Below, in pieces: positions 20,830-32,683 of a DNA stretch of 64,000 nucleotides. Location: assembly GCF_900177645.1 (NCBI RefSeq), contig NZ_FXAO01000003.1:470100-534099 (forward strand), written 5' to 3'. The translations under genes and the position numbers were made by a program. Below the pieces are notes generated by a model that saw nothing but the letters and a program-made list of their open reading frames with translations, was not told where the DNA came from and did no database searches. The stretch comes from Arenibacter troitsensis. Its GTDB lineage: Bacteria; Bacteroidota; Bacteroidia; Flavobacteriales; Flavobacteriaceae. Each line of letters starts with the position of its first letter. Position 1 is the stretch's first letter.

Positions 20830-22053
20830 CTATACCTCAAGGAGTTGTAGTATAAAACTGTGGAAATCTTTCTTAAAACTGTCGTAAGGGCTACCCGTTG
20901 CAGGGCCATTGAAACCCGTGTATATTTTTTGTACTTCACCATTTTTACCAATAACTATGGTCGTTGGAAAGGAAAGTACATGATTCAACATGGGCAACTT
21001 TTTTTGCGCCATTTCCTTGTCAATTCCTCCGTATTGGGCCAACAATATAGGATATTGAACCCCTATCCTTTCTTTAAGCCTGTCAATAGATTTAAAAGCC
21101 GCCTCCTTTGTTTTGGCATACTCAAAAGCAAGGGCGATAACGGTGATTTCTTCATTTGAATTTTTTTCCAAATAATCTACCAAAAATTTGGTCTCATCCA
21201 AACAATTTGGACACCAGGTACCCATAATTTGAACGATGACCACCCTGTCCTTATACACAGGATCACTCAAGGACACTATATTGCCATTGGAATCGGGGAA
21301 TGAAAAGCTCAGTTTCTCATACCCTTGTTTCATATAGGTCAGCGTCTCTGAATTGGGCAACTCATAGTTTTCATTCCTTTTCGCCTTAAAAAATTCCTTG
21401 GAATGGTTTCCTGAGTAAAACACTCCCGTCATGGTACTATCTGTAGTTTTGGCTTTGAACAAATAGGCACGGGAACCATCAAAAGTAGAGAACTTTACGG
21501 AATCCACAGTATTAATGCCATCCAAATAGCGATAATCCCCAGTGACTGTTCTAAAGGTCCCGGAAACTTTGTCATCTACCTGCTTAAAGATACCCTTTGC
21601 CATATAGCTTTCACCATTGTCCAACGTAAACTCCACCTCCCAATCACCGGAAATATTGGTATTGGGAATACCTTCACTTTTAAATCGCTCAGTAATTCCA
21701 TGGACAGCCCTAAAGGGCAAAATCCTTTCTTCGTTTTCTTTTATAAATTTTCCTTTAATTTCCTTATCCCTGAACCTTCCAGCCATATACCCTTCAAAAA
21801 CAGGCATTCCAATGATTATGGAATCTGCTTTCACTTTTATTTCGTCAATAAAAATAGTTTCATCGGAGTTGTACAATTCTATTGTGTATTTTCCATTTTC
21901 TGATTCTTTAAGTTTAAAATTGAATGGCAAACTTTGGTTGTCACCAACTTCCAATTCTGCCCGCCACATACCTTCTGCTAAATTAACCGCATTAGAATCT
22001 TTGCAGCTATTGAAAAGCAAACAAAGAAAAAATATGTAAAATGTATGCTTCAT
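20830..22053 (-). CDS. TlpA-like thioredoxin-fold lipoprotein
   Basis: 407 residues, lipobox FNSC (Cys17). The first 240 residues form a strand-rich region seen in Bacteroidota TlpA-like proteins. The C-terminal 150 residues are a thioredoxin domain with active site GTWCPNC and the partner cis-Pro region FPTTIVIGKNG. It probably reduces or isomerises disulfides in the periplasm as a membrane-anchored reductase. It is convergent with leuB and appears monocistronic. Confidence 0.88.
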   Translation of the reverse strand: MKHTFYIFFLCLLFNSCKDSNAVNLAEGMWRAELEVGDNQSLPFNFKLKESENGKYTIELYNSDETIFIDEIKVKADSIIIGMPVFEGYMAGRFRDKEIKGKFIKENEERILPFRAVHGITERFKSEGIPNTNISGDWEVEFTLDNGESYMAKGIFKQVDDKVSGTFRTVTGDYRYLDGINTVDSVKFSTFDGSRAYLFKAKTTDSTMTGVFYSGNHSKEFFKAKRNENYELPNSETLTYMKQGYEKLSFSFPDSNGNIVSLSDPVYKDRVVIVQIMGTWCPNCLDETKFLVDYLEKNSNEEITVIALAFEYAKTKEAAFKSIDRLKERIGVQYPILLAQYGGIDKEMAQKKLPMLNHVLSFPTTIVIGKNGEVQKIYTGFNGPATGSPYDSFKKDFHSFILQLLEV

Positions 22054-22220
22054 CTTAGGTCATTATACAATTAATAAAAGGGGAAGCTTTTTTGGGAGGA
22101 AATATTTGAGCCCAAAACACAAGTTGGTCTTGTGAAATGAAAAGGGTGTTGGAAAAAATACTAGTATAAGTAACAAAAAATTTTGGAAAATAAAAAATAA
22201 AACATTCACTGAAATACGTA

Positions 22221-22251
22221 TTGAATGTCTTCTAGCATTGTTTTATATTTG
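22221..22251 (+). promoter_or_regulatory. Promoter of pheT
   Basis: TTG (22221-22223), a 20-nt spacer and TATATTTG (22244-22251), an exact match to TTG-N17-23-TAnnTTTG. The leader to the start codon would be about 15 nt. Confidence 0.7.
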
Positions 22252-22270
22252 AGGTCTTTAAAAAAACTCG

Positions 22271-24697
22271 ATGAAAATATCTTACAACTGGTTGAAGCAG
22301 TTCTTGAAAATTGACTGGGATTCCAATAGGACAGCTGAATTATTAACTGACTTGGGCCTGGAGGTTGAGGGTATTTCTCCATTTGAATCTGTCAAAGGGG
22401 GATTGAAAGGAATTGTGGTTGGTGAAGTTTTGACCTGTATTAATCATCCAAACGCGGACAAATTAAAATTGACCACCGTAAACATTGGTCAAGAGGCCCC
22501 ATTGCAAATTGTCTGTGGGGCGCCCAACGTGGAAGCCGGACAAAAGGTAGCCGTGGCTACCATAGGAACAACACTTTATACTGCGGAAGGTGAAGCATGG
22601 ATAATAAAGAAAGGGAAGATCCGTGGAGAGGAAAGCCACGGCATGATCTGTGCCGAAGATGAGCTAGGATTAGGCGAAAGTCACGCCGGAATTATGGTAC
22701 TCCCCGATGGTCTAAAAGTGGGGACACCCTGCTCCGAAGTTTTTGAAATTGAAGTTGATGAAGTGTTCGAGATAGGGCTTACCCCAAACCGGGCAGATGC
22801 CATGAGTCATTTTGGAGTAGCCAGGGATCTAAAAGCCGGATTAAAACAAAGGGATATCCTTAAGGAATTGATTACCCCACCAGTGACCAATTTCAACATT
22901 GTAAACCGATCATTAAAAATTGACGTTGAGGTCATAAAAAGTGAATTGGCTCCTAGATATTGCGGAATAACCATAAGTAACTTAATTGTACAACCATCAC
23001 CGGATTGGCTAAAGAACAGATTAAGATCTATTGGAATTACCCCAAAGAACAATGTGGTGGACGCTACCAATTATGTACTGCACGAATTGGGGCAACCTTT
23101 GCACGCTTTTGATGCTGCAAAGATCAAGGGAAACAAAATCATCGTTAAAACACTGCCCAAAGGAACCCAGTTTACCACTTTGGATGGCATTCAGCGTACA
23201 CTAAGCGAAGAGGATCTTATGATTTGCGACATGGAAAAACCGCTGTGTATAGCCGGGGTCCTTGGGGGACAAAATTCTGGGGTTACGGAAAGTACCAGCA
23301 GTATTTTCTTGGAAAGTGCCTTCTTCAATCCGGTATCTGTGCGTAAAACTGCCAAAAGGCACAGCATAAATACGGACGCATCCTTCCGTTTTGAAAGGGG
23401 AATAGACATAGATAATGCAGAATACTGCCTGAAACGTGCCGCTCTGCTTATCCACGAAATTGCCGGTGGTGATATTACCTCGGACATTGTGGACATATAT
23501 CCCAAAAAGAAGGATGACTACCATGTATTCTTGACTTTCGACAAAATTAACAAGCTAATTGGCCAGGAAATTCCTAAAGATACTATTAAATCCATTTTGG
23601 CATCTTTGGACATAAAGGTTAAAAATGTTACTGAATCCGGTCTTGGATTATCAATTCCTTTCTACCGTGTGGATGTGCAAAGAGAAGTGGATGTAATTGA
23701 GGAAATTCTTCGTGTTTTTGGTTATAATAATGTTGAGTTTAAAGAAAAGCTGAACGCTTCCATTGCCCCTACCTCCAAATTTGAGGATTATAAGATCCAA
23801 AACATAATAGGTAATTTTTTGGCCTCAAAAGGATTCAATGAAATATTGGCCAATAGTTTAACTTCCCCTGCATATAACAAATTATCCGAAGATATTAGGG
23901 ATGAGCACACTGTTGGCATGCTGAACCCCCTCAGTACAGATCTATCGGTATTGAGGCAATCCATGCTCTTTTCGGGCTTGGAGGCCATTGCCCACAATAG
24001 CAATAGGCAAATGCACAACCTTAAAATATTCGAATTTGGAAAAACCTATCATCAATTTGAAACCCAAAGAGAGGAGAAAAAGCATCTAAGTATTCTTGTC
24101 ACCGGGAACAGATTGGAAGATAGCTGGAACACTCCCCCAAAAAAGGCAGATTTCTTCTACCTTAAGGCAATTGTAGAAAACCTCCTAAATAGATTGGGGC
24201 TTATCCAACTTATATCCCAACCTAATAACAGCGATACCTTATCGGAAGGTATCTCCTTATTATTGAACAATAAGGTAGTAGTGTACATTGGAGTTGTAAA
24301 AAAATCCATTTTGAAGGAGTTTGATATTAAGGAAGAGGTGCTTTATGCGGATTTTGATTGGGATTACATATTGGAAGCCATTGTGAACAATAAAATAATC
24401 TATAAAGAAATTCCAAAATACCCTGAAGTAAAAAGGGACTATGCCCTTTTAGTGGACGAGCAAGTAAGCTTTAAACAGATATATGATATTGCCCATCAGA
24501 CAGAGCGAAAGTATTTGACCAACGTGAACCTTTTTGATGTTTACAATGGTAAAAATTTACCCGAAGGCAAAAAGTCATATGCCGTAAGTTACACCCTACA
24601 GGATGAAAACGGTACCTTGACCGACAAGCAGATTGATAAGATAATGAATAAGCTATTACATCGCTATGAAAGCGAATTGGGAGCCGAATTAAGGTAA
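22271..24697 (+). CDS. pheT: Phenylalanyl-tRNA synthetase beta subunit
   Basis: Beta chain of the (alpha-beta)2 enzyme that charges tRNA-Phe. At 808 residues it is normal length. Order of domains: N-terminal tRNA-binding OB-fold (GLKGIVVGEVLTC, HPNADKLKLT), B3/B4 editing domain (NAMEX-like FDAAKIKGNKIIV, DGIQRTL), B5, catalytic-like core, and C-terminal anticodon-binding FDX-ACB domain (YPEVKRDYALLVD). pheS is not adjacent, which is usual for this group. The last 9 nt overlap the convergent fasciclin gene. Confidence 0.97.
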   Translation: MKISYNWLKQFLKIDWDSNRTAELLTDLGLEVEGISPFESVKGGLKGIVVGEVLTCINHPNADKLKLTTVNIGQEAPLQIVCGAPNVEAGQKVAVATIGTTLYTAEGEAWIIKKGKIRGEESHGMICAEDELGLGESHAGIMVLPDGLKVGTPCSEVFEIEVDEVFEIGLTPNRADAMSHFGVARDLKAGLKQRDILKELITPPVTNFNIVNRSLKIDVEVIKSELAPRYCGITISNLIVQPSPDWLKNRLRSIGITPKNNVVDATNYVLHELGQPLHAFDAAKIKGNKIIVKTLPKGTQFTTLDGIQRTLSEEDLMICDMEKPLCIAGVLGGQNSGVTESTSSIFLESAFFNPVSVRKTAKRHSINTDASFRFERGIDIDNAEYCLKRAALLIHEIAGGDITSDIVDIYPKKKDDYHVFLTFDKINKLIGQEIPKDTIKSILASLDIKVKNVTESGLGLSIPFYRVDVQREVDVIEEILRVFGYNNVEFKEKLNASIAPTSKFEDYKIQNIIGNFLASKGFNEILANSLTSPAYNKLSEDIRDEHTVGMLNPLSTDLSVLRQSMLFSGLEAIAHNSNRQMHNLKIFEFGKTYHQFETQREEKKHLSILVTGNRLEDSWNTPPKKADFFYLKAIVENLLNRLGLIQLISQPNNSDTLSEGISLLLNNKVVVYIGVVKKSILKEFDIKEEVLYADFDWDYILEAIVNNKIIYKEIPKYPEVKRDYALLVDEQVSFKQIYDIAHQTERKYLTNVNLFDVYNGKNLPEGKKSYAVSYTLQDENGTLTDKQIDKIMNKLLHRYESELGAELR

Positions 24698-25255
24698 ATT
24701 TGCTACCGAAAGTGAAGTGGGCAGGATGACACTGTCTATCTCATGAATAATACCATTGCATTGATTGGCATCGGCACTGGTTATTTTGGCCTTATTCCCT
24801 GCCTTGTCCGTTAGCACAATATCCAATCCATCCATGGATGCAAAAATTTTATCGCCCTGCACAGTGGTAAAACTGGCTTTGCCATTCCCATTGCACAAAG
24901 CCTTCAAAATTTTGGAGGCCGTAATGTTACCCGCAACAATGTGATAGGTTAAAAGGGAAAAGAGTTCCTTTTTATTTTCTGGTAATAATAATTCCTTCAA
25001 GTTTACTTTGGATAGCTTTCTAAATGCCATATCCGAAGGAGCAAAAACAGTGAACGGACCATCTTCGTTCAATATCTTTTCCAAATTGGCAGCCTTTACA
25101 GCTTCCAACAAGGTATAATGGTGTCCAGAATCTGCAGCACTTTCAATTATGGAATTTTCAGTCCTCAAAAAACTATTTTCCGTGAAAGACGTTTGGCCAT
25201 AACCGATGGAGATTATCAAAAATAATAGGGCGCAAACGGACACATAGCTCTTCAT
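24689..25255 (-). CDS. Secreted fasciclin (FAS1) domain protein
   Basis: 188 residues: signal peptide (ISIGYGQ end), then a single FAS1 domain. Visible motifs are LLEAVKAANLEKILNEDGPFTVFAPSDMAF, with the canonical FAPSDMAF box, LLTYHIVAGNI and GIIHEIDSVILP. FAS1 domains mediate adhesion or bind matrix polymers. The gene converges on pheT with a 9-nt overlap at the stops. Confidence 0.92.
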   Translation of the reverse strand: MKSYVSVCALLFLIISIGYGQTSFTENSFLRTENSIIESAADSGHHYTLLEAVKAANLEKILNEDGPFTVFAPSDMAFRKLSKVNLKELLLPENKKELFSLLTYHIVAGNITASKILKALCNGNGKASFTTVQGDKIFASMDGLDIVLTDKAGNKAKITSADANQCNGIIHEIDSVILPTSLSVANLP

Positions 25256-25504
25256 GGTTTCTGGGTTTGGGAATTAAAAAAATCGATGAACGGTTAAATT
25301 CGTCGACAATATACAATATTCAATGTATTGTTTTAGAAAAAGTTATTAACTAATATTAAAATTTAACAATATGGATTTTCAGCTTATCAAAACACCATTT
25401 TTCCTAATAATTTATTGGGTTATTCCAATATTTAACGCCATAAACAAAAATTGAAAACCTTAATTCCTTAACTTTATAACAATTGCTCTAAAAGGAATAT
25501 AAAA

Positions 25505-26224
25505 ATGTTATTGAGAAGAACCAATATTCGGGAAAAACTTATTCTAGCAAAGCAAAAGGACAAATCTGCCGATAAAGTTTTGATGGATGTCTATCGCCTA
25601 TTGTCTAAGGAGGATGATACCCACAAAAGAATTGAGGTCAACCTTAAAAGTAGGGATGTAGTAATTTCCAATGACTTTAATTTTGAGCTTTTGGAAACTA
25701 ATGAAATATACCACGTTCGCCATATTAAAAAAATAGCGGTCGATTATAGGTTACGATTTTTGGATTCCCACTATTTTAAAGGTGAAATTCCACAGGATGC
25801 CATTTCCAAAATAAAAAAACTGGAAAATGAGCATGAAATCGAATTAAAGGGGTTCAAAATACTTGCTCCCTCAAAACTTTTTAAGTTAAAAGACAGGGAT
25901 GATCCCATTTTATTTGCCCCAATAGGTAATGAATATTACTATTTAATCCACAAATGGGGCCGTGACCTTCATCCGCTAAGGAAAATAATGATGTGGCCCT
26001 TCAAAAGCTTGGTAAATCTCGTGGCCCTGGTGGTAGGTATTAGTTATTTGATAACGCTATTGGTCCCCAACGGATTGTTCTCAAAGGAAAGTTCCAGTTT
26101 TCAATTTTGGGTAATTTTCTTTTTTATGTTTAAGTGCCTTGCTTCTATTGTAATATTTTATGGCTTTGCCTTGGGTAAAAATTTCAATCCCGCCATATGG
26201 AACTGCAAATACTTAAAAACCTAG
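25505..26224 (+). CDS. Conserved hypothetical with C-terminal membrane pair
   Basis: 239 residues. No recognised domain in the first 165 residues, which carry a central FELLETNEIYHVRHIKKIAVDYRLRF stretch. Two hydrophobic helices follow near the C-terminus (SLVNLVALVVGISYLITLLVP and FQFWVIFFFMFKCLASIVIFYG). The bulk is probably cytosolic and membrane tethered. Function unknown; it stands between fasciclin and lipoprotein genes that face the other way. Confidence 0.6.
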   Translation: MLLRRTNIREKLILAKQKDKSADKVLMDVYRLLSKEDDTHKRIEVNLKSRDVVISNDFNFELLETNEIYHVRHIKKIAVDYRLRFLDSHYFKGEIPQDAISKIKKLENEHEIELKGFKILAPSKLFKLKDRDDPILFAPIGNEYYYLIHKWGRDLHPLRKIMMWPFKSLVNLVALVVGISYLITLLVPNGLFSKESSSFQFWVIFFFMFKCLASIVIFYGFALGKNFNPAIWNCKYLKT

Positions 26225-26251
26225 GGCAAATTCTTAACGTACTATTAGGTT

Positions 26252-27379
26252 CTAATTGGGAAACAATTCCATTGGAATACCATCCAAATTAATATTATCC
26301 ACAAATTTGGGGTCTGGTATTGGCTTAATCCTCATTAGTCCACCTTTTCCACTACTCCCTTTTTTGCTATAGCCTATCAAAATCAAATTATTCTTGGCAT
26401 CGTAGGATACCATTGTTGTATCTTCTATTTCGTATTTTAGATTTCTTTCCTCAAGGCTAAGAAAATTTTCAAAAATATACAGGATAGACAAATTTTCCTT
26501 AAAATCATACACCGCCGCAATATGGGGATAGGAGCTATTTGAACCTGCTTCCATCGGGTAATACATGGTCTGTTCCCCGAAAAATTCCGATTTGGCATAC
26601 CCAAATTTAGGTTCTTTCCCCAACATATAATTGGTTGTAACACCCAAAATCATGGTATCTGCATCAACATAGTTGTGCAAATGGGGATAACTTACCAGAA
26701 TATTGCCCATTCCATCCTTTGATATCTTTAAAACATCGGTACCCAGTACAACTTCATGTATAAGGATCCCGCTATCAATATTTAGGGACATTAGGGAATA
26801 TTTGTTGGTAATATCGGCATCCAAACACAGTACAAAGGCCTTGTTACTTGAAACCAAAAGCTGAATGGGCTTTTTGGACAATGAGACATCCTTAAAAGAA
26901 TTTGAATCTTCTGATAGATCCAAAATCCGTACATAATAATCATCTTTTTTGGCGACTTTAGGATCAGTATAGGCCAACAAGGCTTTATTTCCGTAAAAAG
27001 CAATGCTTTTTACATCACGGTCGCAATTCAAATCTTCCGTAAACGCAGTCGCTAGGACTGTTGTGCCCTTGCCAAAGTCGTGGACTGTAATGCTACCACT
27101 ACAGTTCTCCTTGGTGCTGTAAAATCCTATCTGGGAATCATTCTTGTAGAACAGTGGCGACACGGGTACTATCGGGAAATCGCCAATATCCGGATCAACA
27201 GAAATCCCATCCGAATCTGCATTTAAAAGAACCGTTTTCATAAGCCCGTCCTTTTGAAGCAAAATGGTATAATCGGCCAATAAGCTTGGAGATTCGTCAA
27301 TCTTATCCCCAACCCCTTCCTCAGAACAGCCTATGACAAGACATGCAATAAACATGCATGCAAATAGGTAGGTTTTCAT
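26252..27379 (-). CDS. Lipoprotein of unknown function
   Basis: 375 residues with lipobox VIGC (Cys18). I use the ATG at 27379 because it gives a proper signal peptide; the longer reading starts at 27403 with a non-ATG codon. The mature part is strand-rich with repeated WD40/PQQ-like elements (SIAFYGNKALLAY, KAFVLCLDADITN), suggesting a beta-propeller, but no signature is firm. It lies 26 nt downstream of the ABC-F gene and may be co-transcribed. Confidence 0.6.
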   Translation of the reverse strand: MKTYLFACMFIACLVIGCSEEGVGDKIDESPSLLADYTILLQKDGLMKTVLLNADSDGISVDPDIGDFPIVPVSPLFYKNDSQIGFYSTKENCSGSITVHDFGKGTTVLATAFTEDLNCDRDVKSIAFYGNKALLAYTDPKVAKKDDYYVRILDLSEDSNSFKDVSLSKKPIQLLVSSNKAFVLCLDADITNKYSLMSLNIDSGILIHEVVLGTDVLKISKDGMGNILVSYPHLHNYVDADTMILGVTTNYMLGKEPKFGYAKSEFFGEQTMYYPMEAGSNSSYPHIAAVYDFKENLSILYIFENFLSLEERNLKYEIEDTTMVSYDAKNNLILIGYSKKGSSGKGGLMRIKPIPDPKFVDNINLDGIPMELFPN

Positions 27380-27405
27380 AAAGTAAGAATTTGGGTCCAA
27401 CAAAA

Positions 27406-29088
<1,683 letters not shown>

Positions 29089-29207
29089 CTATATTACAAC
29101 GCCTTTAGGTGTCATTTTAACTAAGAGCCCATAGATTTAACTCACAATTAACAGCCTGTATCTGTTGAGTTTATTAGATTTGTTCACTATAAAGTAGCTA
29201 TTCTCAT

Positions 29208-30596
29208 ATGAATAAACCTTTACTCTATTCTTTTCTGATTGCACTAATTGGTTGCAGTTCGATAGAAAAAAATTCCCCTGGTGCATTCTTTGCTGGTGAA
29301 ATCGTAAATCCCACTAGCGAGTATGTTGTACTGTTTAAGGACGATATCGTCATAGATTCTGCCAAACTTGATGGTGATAATAGATTTAGCATACAGCTGG
29401 ATACCGTGGTGGAAGGTTTGTATCATTTTGACCATAGTCCGGAATTACAGTACGTATATATAGAAAAGGGAGATAGCTTAATGATCCGTCTCAATACGGA
29501 GGATTTTGACGAATCATTGATATTCTCGGGAAGGGGTGAAGAAATAAACAATTTTTTAGTGGAATTCTTTTTAACCACGGAATCAGAGCCTGCAATAGTA
29601 TATTCCTTTTCCCAGCTTGATCCGGAGGATTTTTCCTATAAATTGGATTCTTTAAAGGCAATTAAGGTAAACGCCCTTAAAGATCTTGTAAAGGAAGTGA
29701 ACCTTTCCACCAATGCGGCGGAAATGGCCAAAGCCAGTATAGATTACAATTATTACATCTACAAAGAAAAATATCCGTTTTGGAACAGAAGAAAGACGGG
29801 AATGAACACCATCCCTGAACTTCCAGATAACTTTTACGATTATAGAAAAACATTGGACTATAACAACGAAAATTTATCATACCATAGGTACTACTACAAT
29901 TTTATGAAGACACATTTTAATAATTTGTCCTATATGGGCTGTTATACAAAATGTAAGGACGCGCACTATGACATCGTCAAGAATAAATTACATTTTAATC
30001 AACACAAATTAAAGCTCATAGATAGTCTGGTATCAGAAAAAGACTTGAGGGATAATTTATTTAGAAATGTTGCCATGGACTACCTAATAAATGTCCATGA
30101 TACCGATGAAAACAATAGAATTTTTATTGACGATTTTCATAGGCTTTCCGGGAACAACAGACATAGTGCGGAAATAGAAGCAATTTACCAGGGAGTAAAC
30201 AATCTACAACCTGCCAATAAGCTGCCTAATATTTCGGTTATCAGTACGGATGGGGCTTTGGTTACCCTACAGGAAATTGCTGAAAAAGAAAAAAATACCG
30301 TTTTCTATTTTTGGTCCGGAACACAGAGGTCCAACTTCGAGAACGTTCTTACCCGAGTGGCACAACTGTCCCAGAACAAGCCCGAATTTACTTTTATTGG
30401 AATAAACTGCAATACGGATGCCCTAAGATGGCAATCGTTATTAAGTGCCAATAAATTGGACATGGAAAAACAATTCCGCACCGACGATTTTGAAAATTTA
30501 AAAAATGCTTTGGTGATAGGTGGTCTCAATAAAGGCATTATCACCAAAGACGGACTTATTGTAGATGCCTTTGCCGATCTTTATAGTAGTTTTTAA
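29208..30596 (+). CDS. Lipoprotein with DUF4369-like and degenerate TlpA/thioredoxin domains
   Basis: 462 residues, lipobox LIGC (Cys16). The N-terminal 120 residues resemble the DUF4369-type beta domain before Bacteroidota TlpA proteins. The C-terminal domain is thioredoxin-like (NTVFYFWSGTQRSNFENVLTRVAQL, then TFIGINCN) but the CxxC is replaced by GTQRS. It therefore cannot do normal thiol-disulfide exchange and may serve as a binding protein. It is followed at a distance by a terminator of the convergent gene. Confidence 0.68.
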   Translation: MNKPLLYSFLIALIGCSSIEKNSPGAFFAGEIVNPTSEYVVLFKDDIVIDSAKLDGDNRFSIQLDTVVEGLYHFDHSPELQYVYIEKGDSLMIRLNTEDFDESLIFSGRGEEINNFLVEFFLTTESEPAIVYSFSQLDPEDFSYKLDSLKAIKVNALKDLVKEVNLSTNAAEMAKASIDYNYYIYKEKYPFWNRRKTGMNTIPELPDNFYDYRKTLDYNNENLSYHRYYYNFMKTHFNNLSYMGCYTKCKDAHYDIVKNKLHFNQHKLKLIDSLVSEKDLRDNLFRNVAMDYLINVHDTDENNRIFIDDFHRLSGNNRHSAEIEAIYQGVNNLQPANKLPNISVISTDGALVTLQEIAEKEKNTVFYFWSGTQRSNFENVLTRVAQLSQNKPEFTFIGINCNTDALRWQSLLSANKLDMEKQFRTDDFENLKNALVIGGLNKGIITKDGLIVDAFADLYSSF

Positions 30597-30667
30597 TGGC
30601 TAAGCAGTTAGCGGAAATTTCAGTTATTGAACGCTAAGAAGATATCCGGCTAAATTTAAAAAACAAC

Positions 30668-30700
30668 AAAGCCTCTTATGCTCAATGAGCTCAAGAGGCT
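30668..30700 (-). terminator. Terminator of the transaldolase gene
   Basis: A 9-bp perfect stem AAGCCTCTT / AAGAGGCTT with an inner GCTCAATGAGC hairpin. On the minus strand it runs into TGTTGTTTTTT. It lies 26 nt past the stop of the transaldolase gene. Confidence 0.8.
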
Positions 30701-30726
30701 TGATTCTATATGGAATTTTGATAAAA

Positions 30727-31380
30727 CTAGTTACCTTTCTTGTAGTCTTCCAAAAACTTGGCAAGGCCACTATCCGTCAAAGGGTGTTTTAAAAGACCTT
30801 CAATAGCCGACAATGGTCCGGTCATTACATCAGCACCAATTTTGGCACAGTCAATCACATGCATGGTATGTCTTACTGAAGCGGCCAATATCTGTGTTTC
30901 AAACTCATAATTATCATATATGTGCCTAATTTCAGAGATCAAGTTTAGACCATCTGTAGAAATATCATCCAATCTACCAATAAATGGTGAAACATAGGCT
31001 GCACCAGCTTTAGCGGCCAACAAAGCCTGTCCACAGGAGAACACCAATGTACAATTGGTTCTTATTCCTTTATCGGCAAAATATTTTATGGCCTTAACAC
31101 CGTCCTTTATCATAGGCACCTTAACCACGATTTGCTCATGCAATTCAGCCAGCTCTTCACCTTCTTTGATCATCCCTTTAAAATCGGTGGAAATTACTTC
31201 GGCCGAAACATCGCCATCCACTATATTACAGATATCCACATAGTGCTTTAAAATATTGTTTCTTCCGGTAATACCCTCTTTGGCCATTAGTGAAGGATTT
31301 GTGGTTACCCCATCCAAAACTCCTAATTCCTGGGCCTCTTTTATCTGTGCTAAATTAGCGGTGTCAATAAAGAACTTCAT
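30727..31380 (-). CDS. Transaldolase, Fsa/TalC type
   Basis: 217 residues, the short transaldolase class. Motifs: [34 protein letters not shown] (expected Schiff-base Lys region), [21 protein letters not shown] and [24 protein letters not shown]. It transfers dihydroxyacetone groups in the non-oxidative pentose phosphate path, or acts as fructose-6-phosphate aldolase; the two functions cannot be separated here. It has its own terminator. Confidence 0.9.
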   Translation of the reverse strand: MKFFIDTANLAQIKEAQELGVLDGVTTNPSLMAKEGITGRNNILKHYVDICNIVDGDVSAEVISTDFKGMIKEGEELAELHEQIVVKVPMIKDGVKAIKYFADKGIRTNCTLVFSCGQALLAAKAGAAYVSPFIGRLDDISTDGLNLISEIRHIYDNYEFETQILAASVRHTMHVIDCAKIGADVMTGPLSAIEGLLKHPLTDSGLAKFLEDYKKGN

Positions 31381-31452
31381 GTTAATTGCTTTTTAAATTA
31401 TTAATTTGAAAGATATAGCCTTTTTGCATGCCTACCTTTTGGTCTGGCAAAA

Positions 31453-32262
31453 TTACAATTTATAATGGTTCATCAAGAGTTTCTCATATACTTTGTCCGG
31501 TAATATTTTTTTTAGAAATAATGAGAACTTTTGCATAAACTCCCCAACCTTATAATGGACTTTCGGGTTTTTCGTATTTATTATTTTAAATACCATCTGG
31601 GCCACCAACATGGGATCTTTACCACTATCCACATGTTCGTTCATCATTTTCAAGGTATTTCCATAAGGTTCTTTATAGGGCGAGTCACTCAAAATTGGCG
31701 CATGGTAACGCCCAGAAGCTATATTGGTTGCAAAATCTCCAGGAGCCAGATTGGTTATGTTTACCCCAAAGCCCTTGACCTCCATTCTCAGAGCCTCCGT
31801 CACCAACTCCAAGGCACCTTTAGAGGCAGAATAAAATCCTCTATATGGCAAACCCATATACCCCGCAATGGATGTAATATTAATGATCAATCCCTTTTCC
31901 TGCCGCCTCATATGGGGCAAAACCGCCTTGGACATATGTATGGGACCATTAAAATTGGTGTCGAATGCTTTTAAGATTTCGGAGTGTGGGGTTTCCTCTA
32001 TAGGCCCTGTAATTCCTATTCCGGCATTGTTTATCAAAACATCCAATCTGCCTTCCCTTTCCATTAGCCTGGCAATGGCAAACCCGATACTTTCCGGATT
32101 TCTTACATCCAATTCCAAAAGTTCAAAATCGGTAAAATTGGGATGACTGTCCAACCGCCTTGTTGTTCCGTAAACTTTAAAACCTTTTGATTTTAAATAA
32201 ATCCCTATAGATTTTCCAATGCCCGAAGAACCCCCGGTAACAAGTACAACCCTGTGCTCCAT
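31453..32262 (-). CDS. Short-chain dehydrogenase/reductase
   Basis: 269 residues. Classical SDR motifs: VTGGSSGIGKSIG (NADP/NAD binding), NNAGIGITGP, and the catalytic GFYSASKGAL (Tyr-x3-Lys). Substrate unknown; the C-terminal third has an LL-K-IL-P segment typical of membrane-associated lipid or retinol SDRs. Situated between the transaldolase gene and the SRP RNA, all on the minus strand. Confidence 0.9.
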   Translation of the reverse strand: MEHRVVLVTGGSSGIGKSIGIYLKSKGFKVYGTTRRLDSHPNFTDFELLELDVRNPESIGFAIARLMEREGRLDVLINNAGIGITGPIEETPHSEILKAFDTNFNGPIHMSKAVLPHMRRQEKGLIINITSIAGYMGLPYRGFYSASKGALELVTEALRMEVKGFGVNITNLAPGDFATNIASGRYHAPILSDSPYKEPYGNTLKMMNEHVDSGKDPMLVAQMVFKIINTKNPKVHYKVGEFMQKFSLFLKKILPDKVYEKLLMNHYKL

Positions 32263-32384
32263 TTATAAAAATTAAGGTTGCAAATTAACAAATAAAACAG
32301 GAAAGGAAGGGAAGTTGGTTATGATATCTCCACCAAATGCCACAAAAAAAATAAAAAAAACCTTCACTTTAGGGCACAAAAAAT

Positions 32385-32478
32385 GGCAAGCTACCTACAT
32401 CGCACCGCTACAACCATATACCCTTGCTGCGTTCCCACCCTGGGGGATTCTACAGGAGCTGGTCGTGTAGGACTTGCC
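32385..32478 (-). ncRNA. ffs: Signal recognition particle RNA (small bacterial, 4.5S-type)
   Basis: About 94 nt on the minus strand. The outer ends GGCAAG and CTTGCC pair. The apical region carries the conserved small-SRP segment: CAGCTCCTGTAG, AATCCCCCAGG, then GGGAACGCAGCAAGGG, the loop and symmetric bulge that bind Ffh. The two sides of the stem (TACACGACC and GGTAGC-type strands) fold into a long hairpin. A matching promoter sits a few nt upstream and a T-rich stretch follows the 3' end. Confidence 0.88.
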
Positions 32479-32482
32479 GATG

Positions 32483-32512
32483 CAAATATACAATCTTTTA
32501 ATTTTTTTGCAA
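32483..32512 (-). promoter_or_regulatory. Promoter of the SRP RNA gene
   Basis: On the minus strand: TTG (32512-32510), a 19-nt spacer and TATATTTG (32490-32483), an exact TTG-N17-23-TAnnTTTG match. The first RNA base would fall within about 5 nt of the -7 box, which agrees with the 5' end of the hairpin. Confidence 0.75.
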
Positions 32513-32683
32513 TCGTTTTCAGGTCTTAATTTTATTAAATATCTTGCCCCAAAAAGTAGCCAAACATATTTCCGGATAGCGGGTTGATTTTAAACCAACT
32601 ATACAAAAATTAAAGAGTTTACTTGTTTGTGAAAAATGCTTTTTCGCACTAAAATTTTATTATAATTTATATCCTAATAAAAC

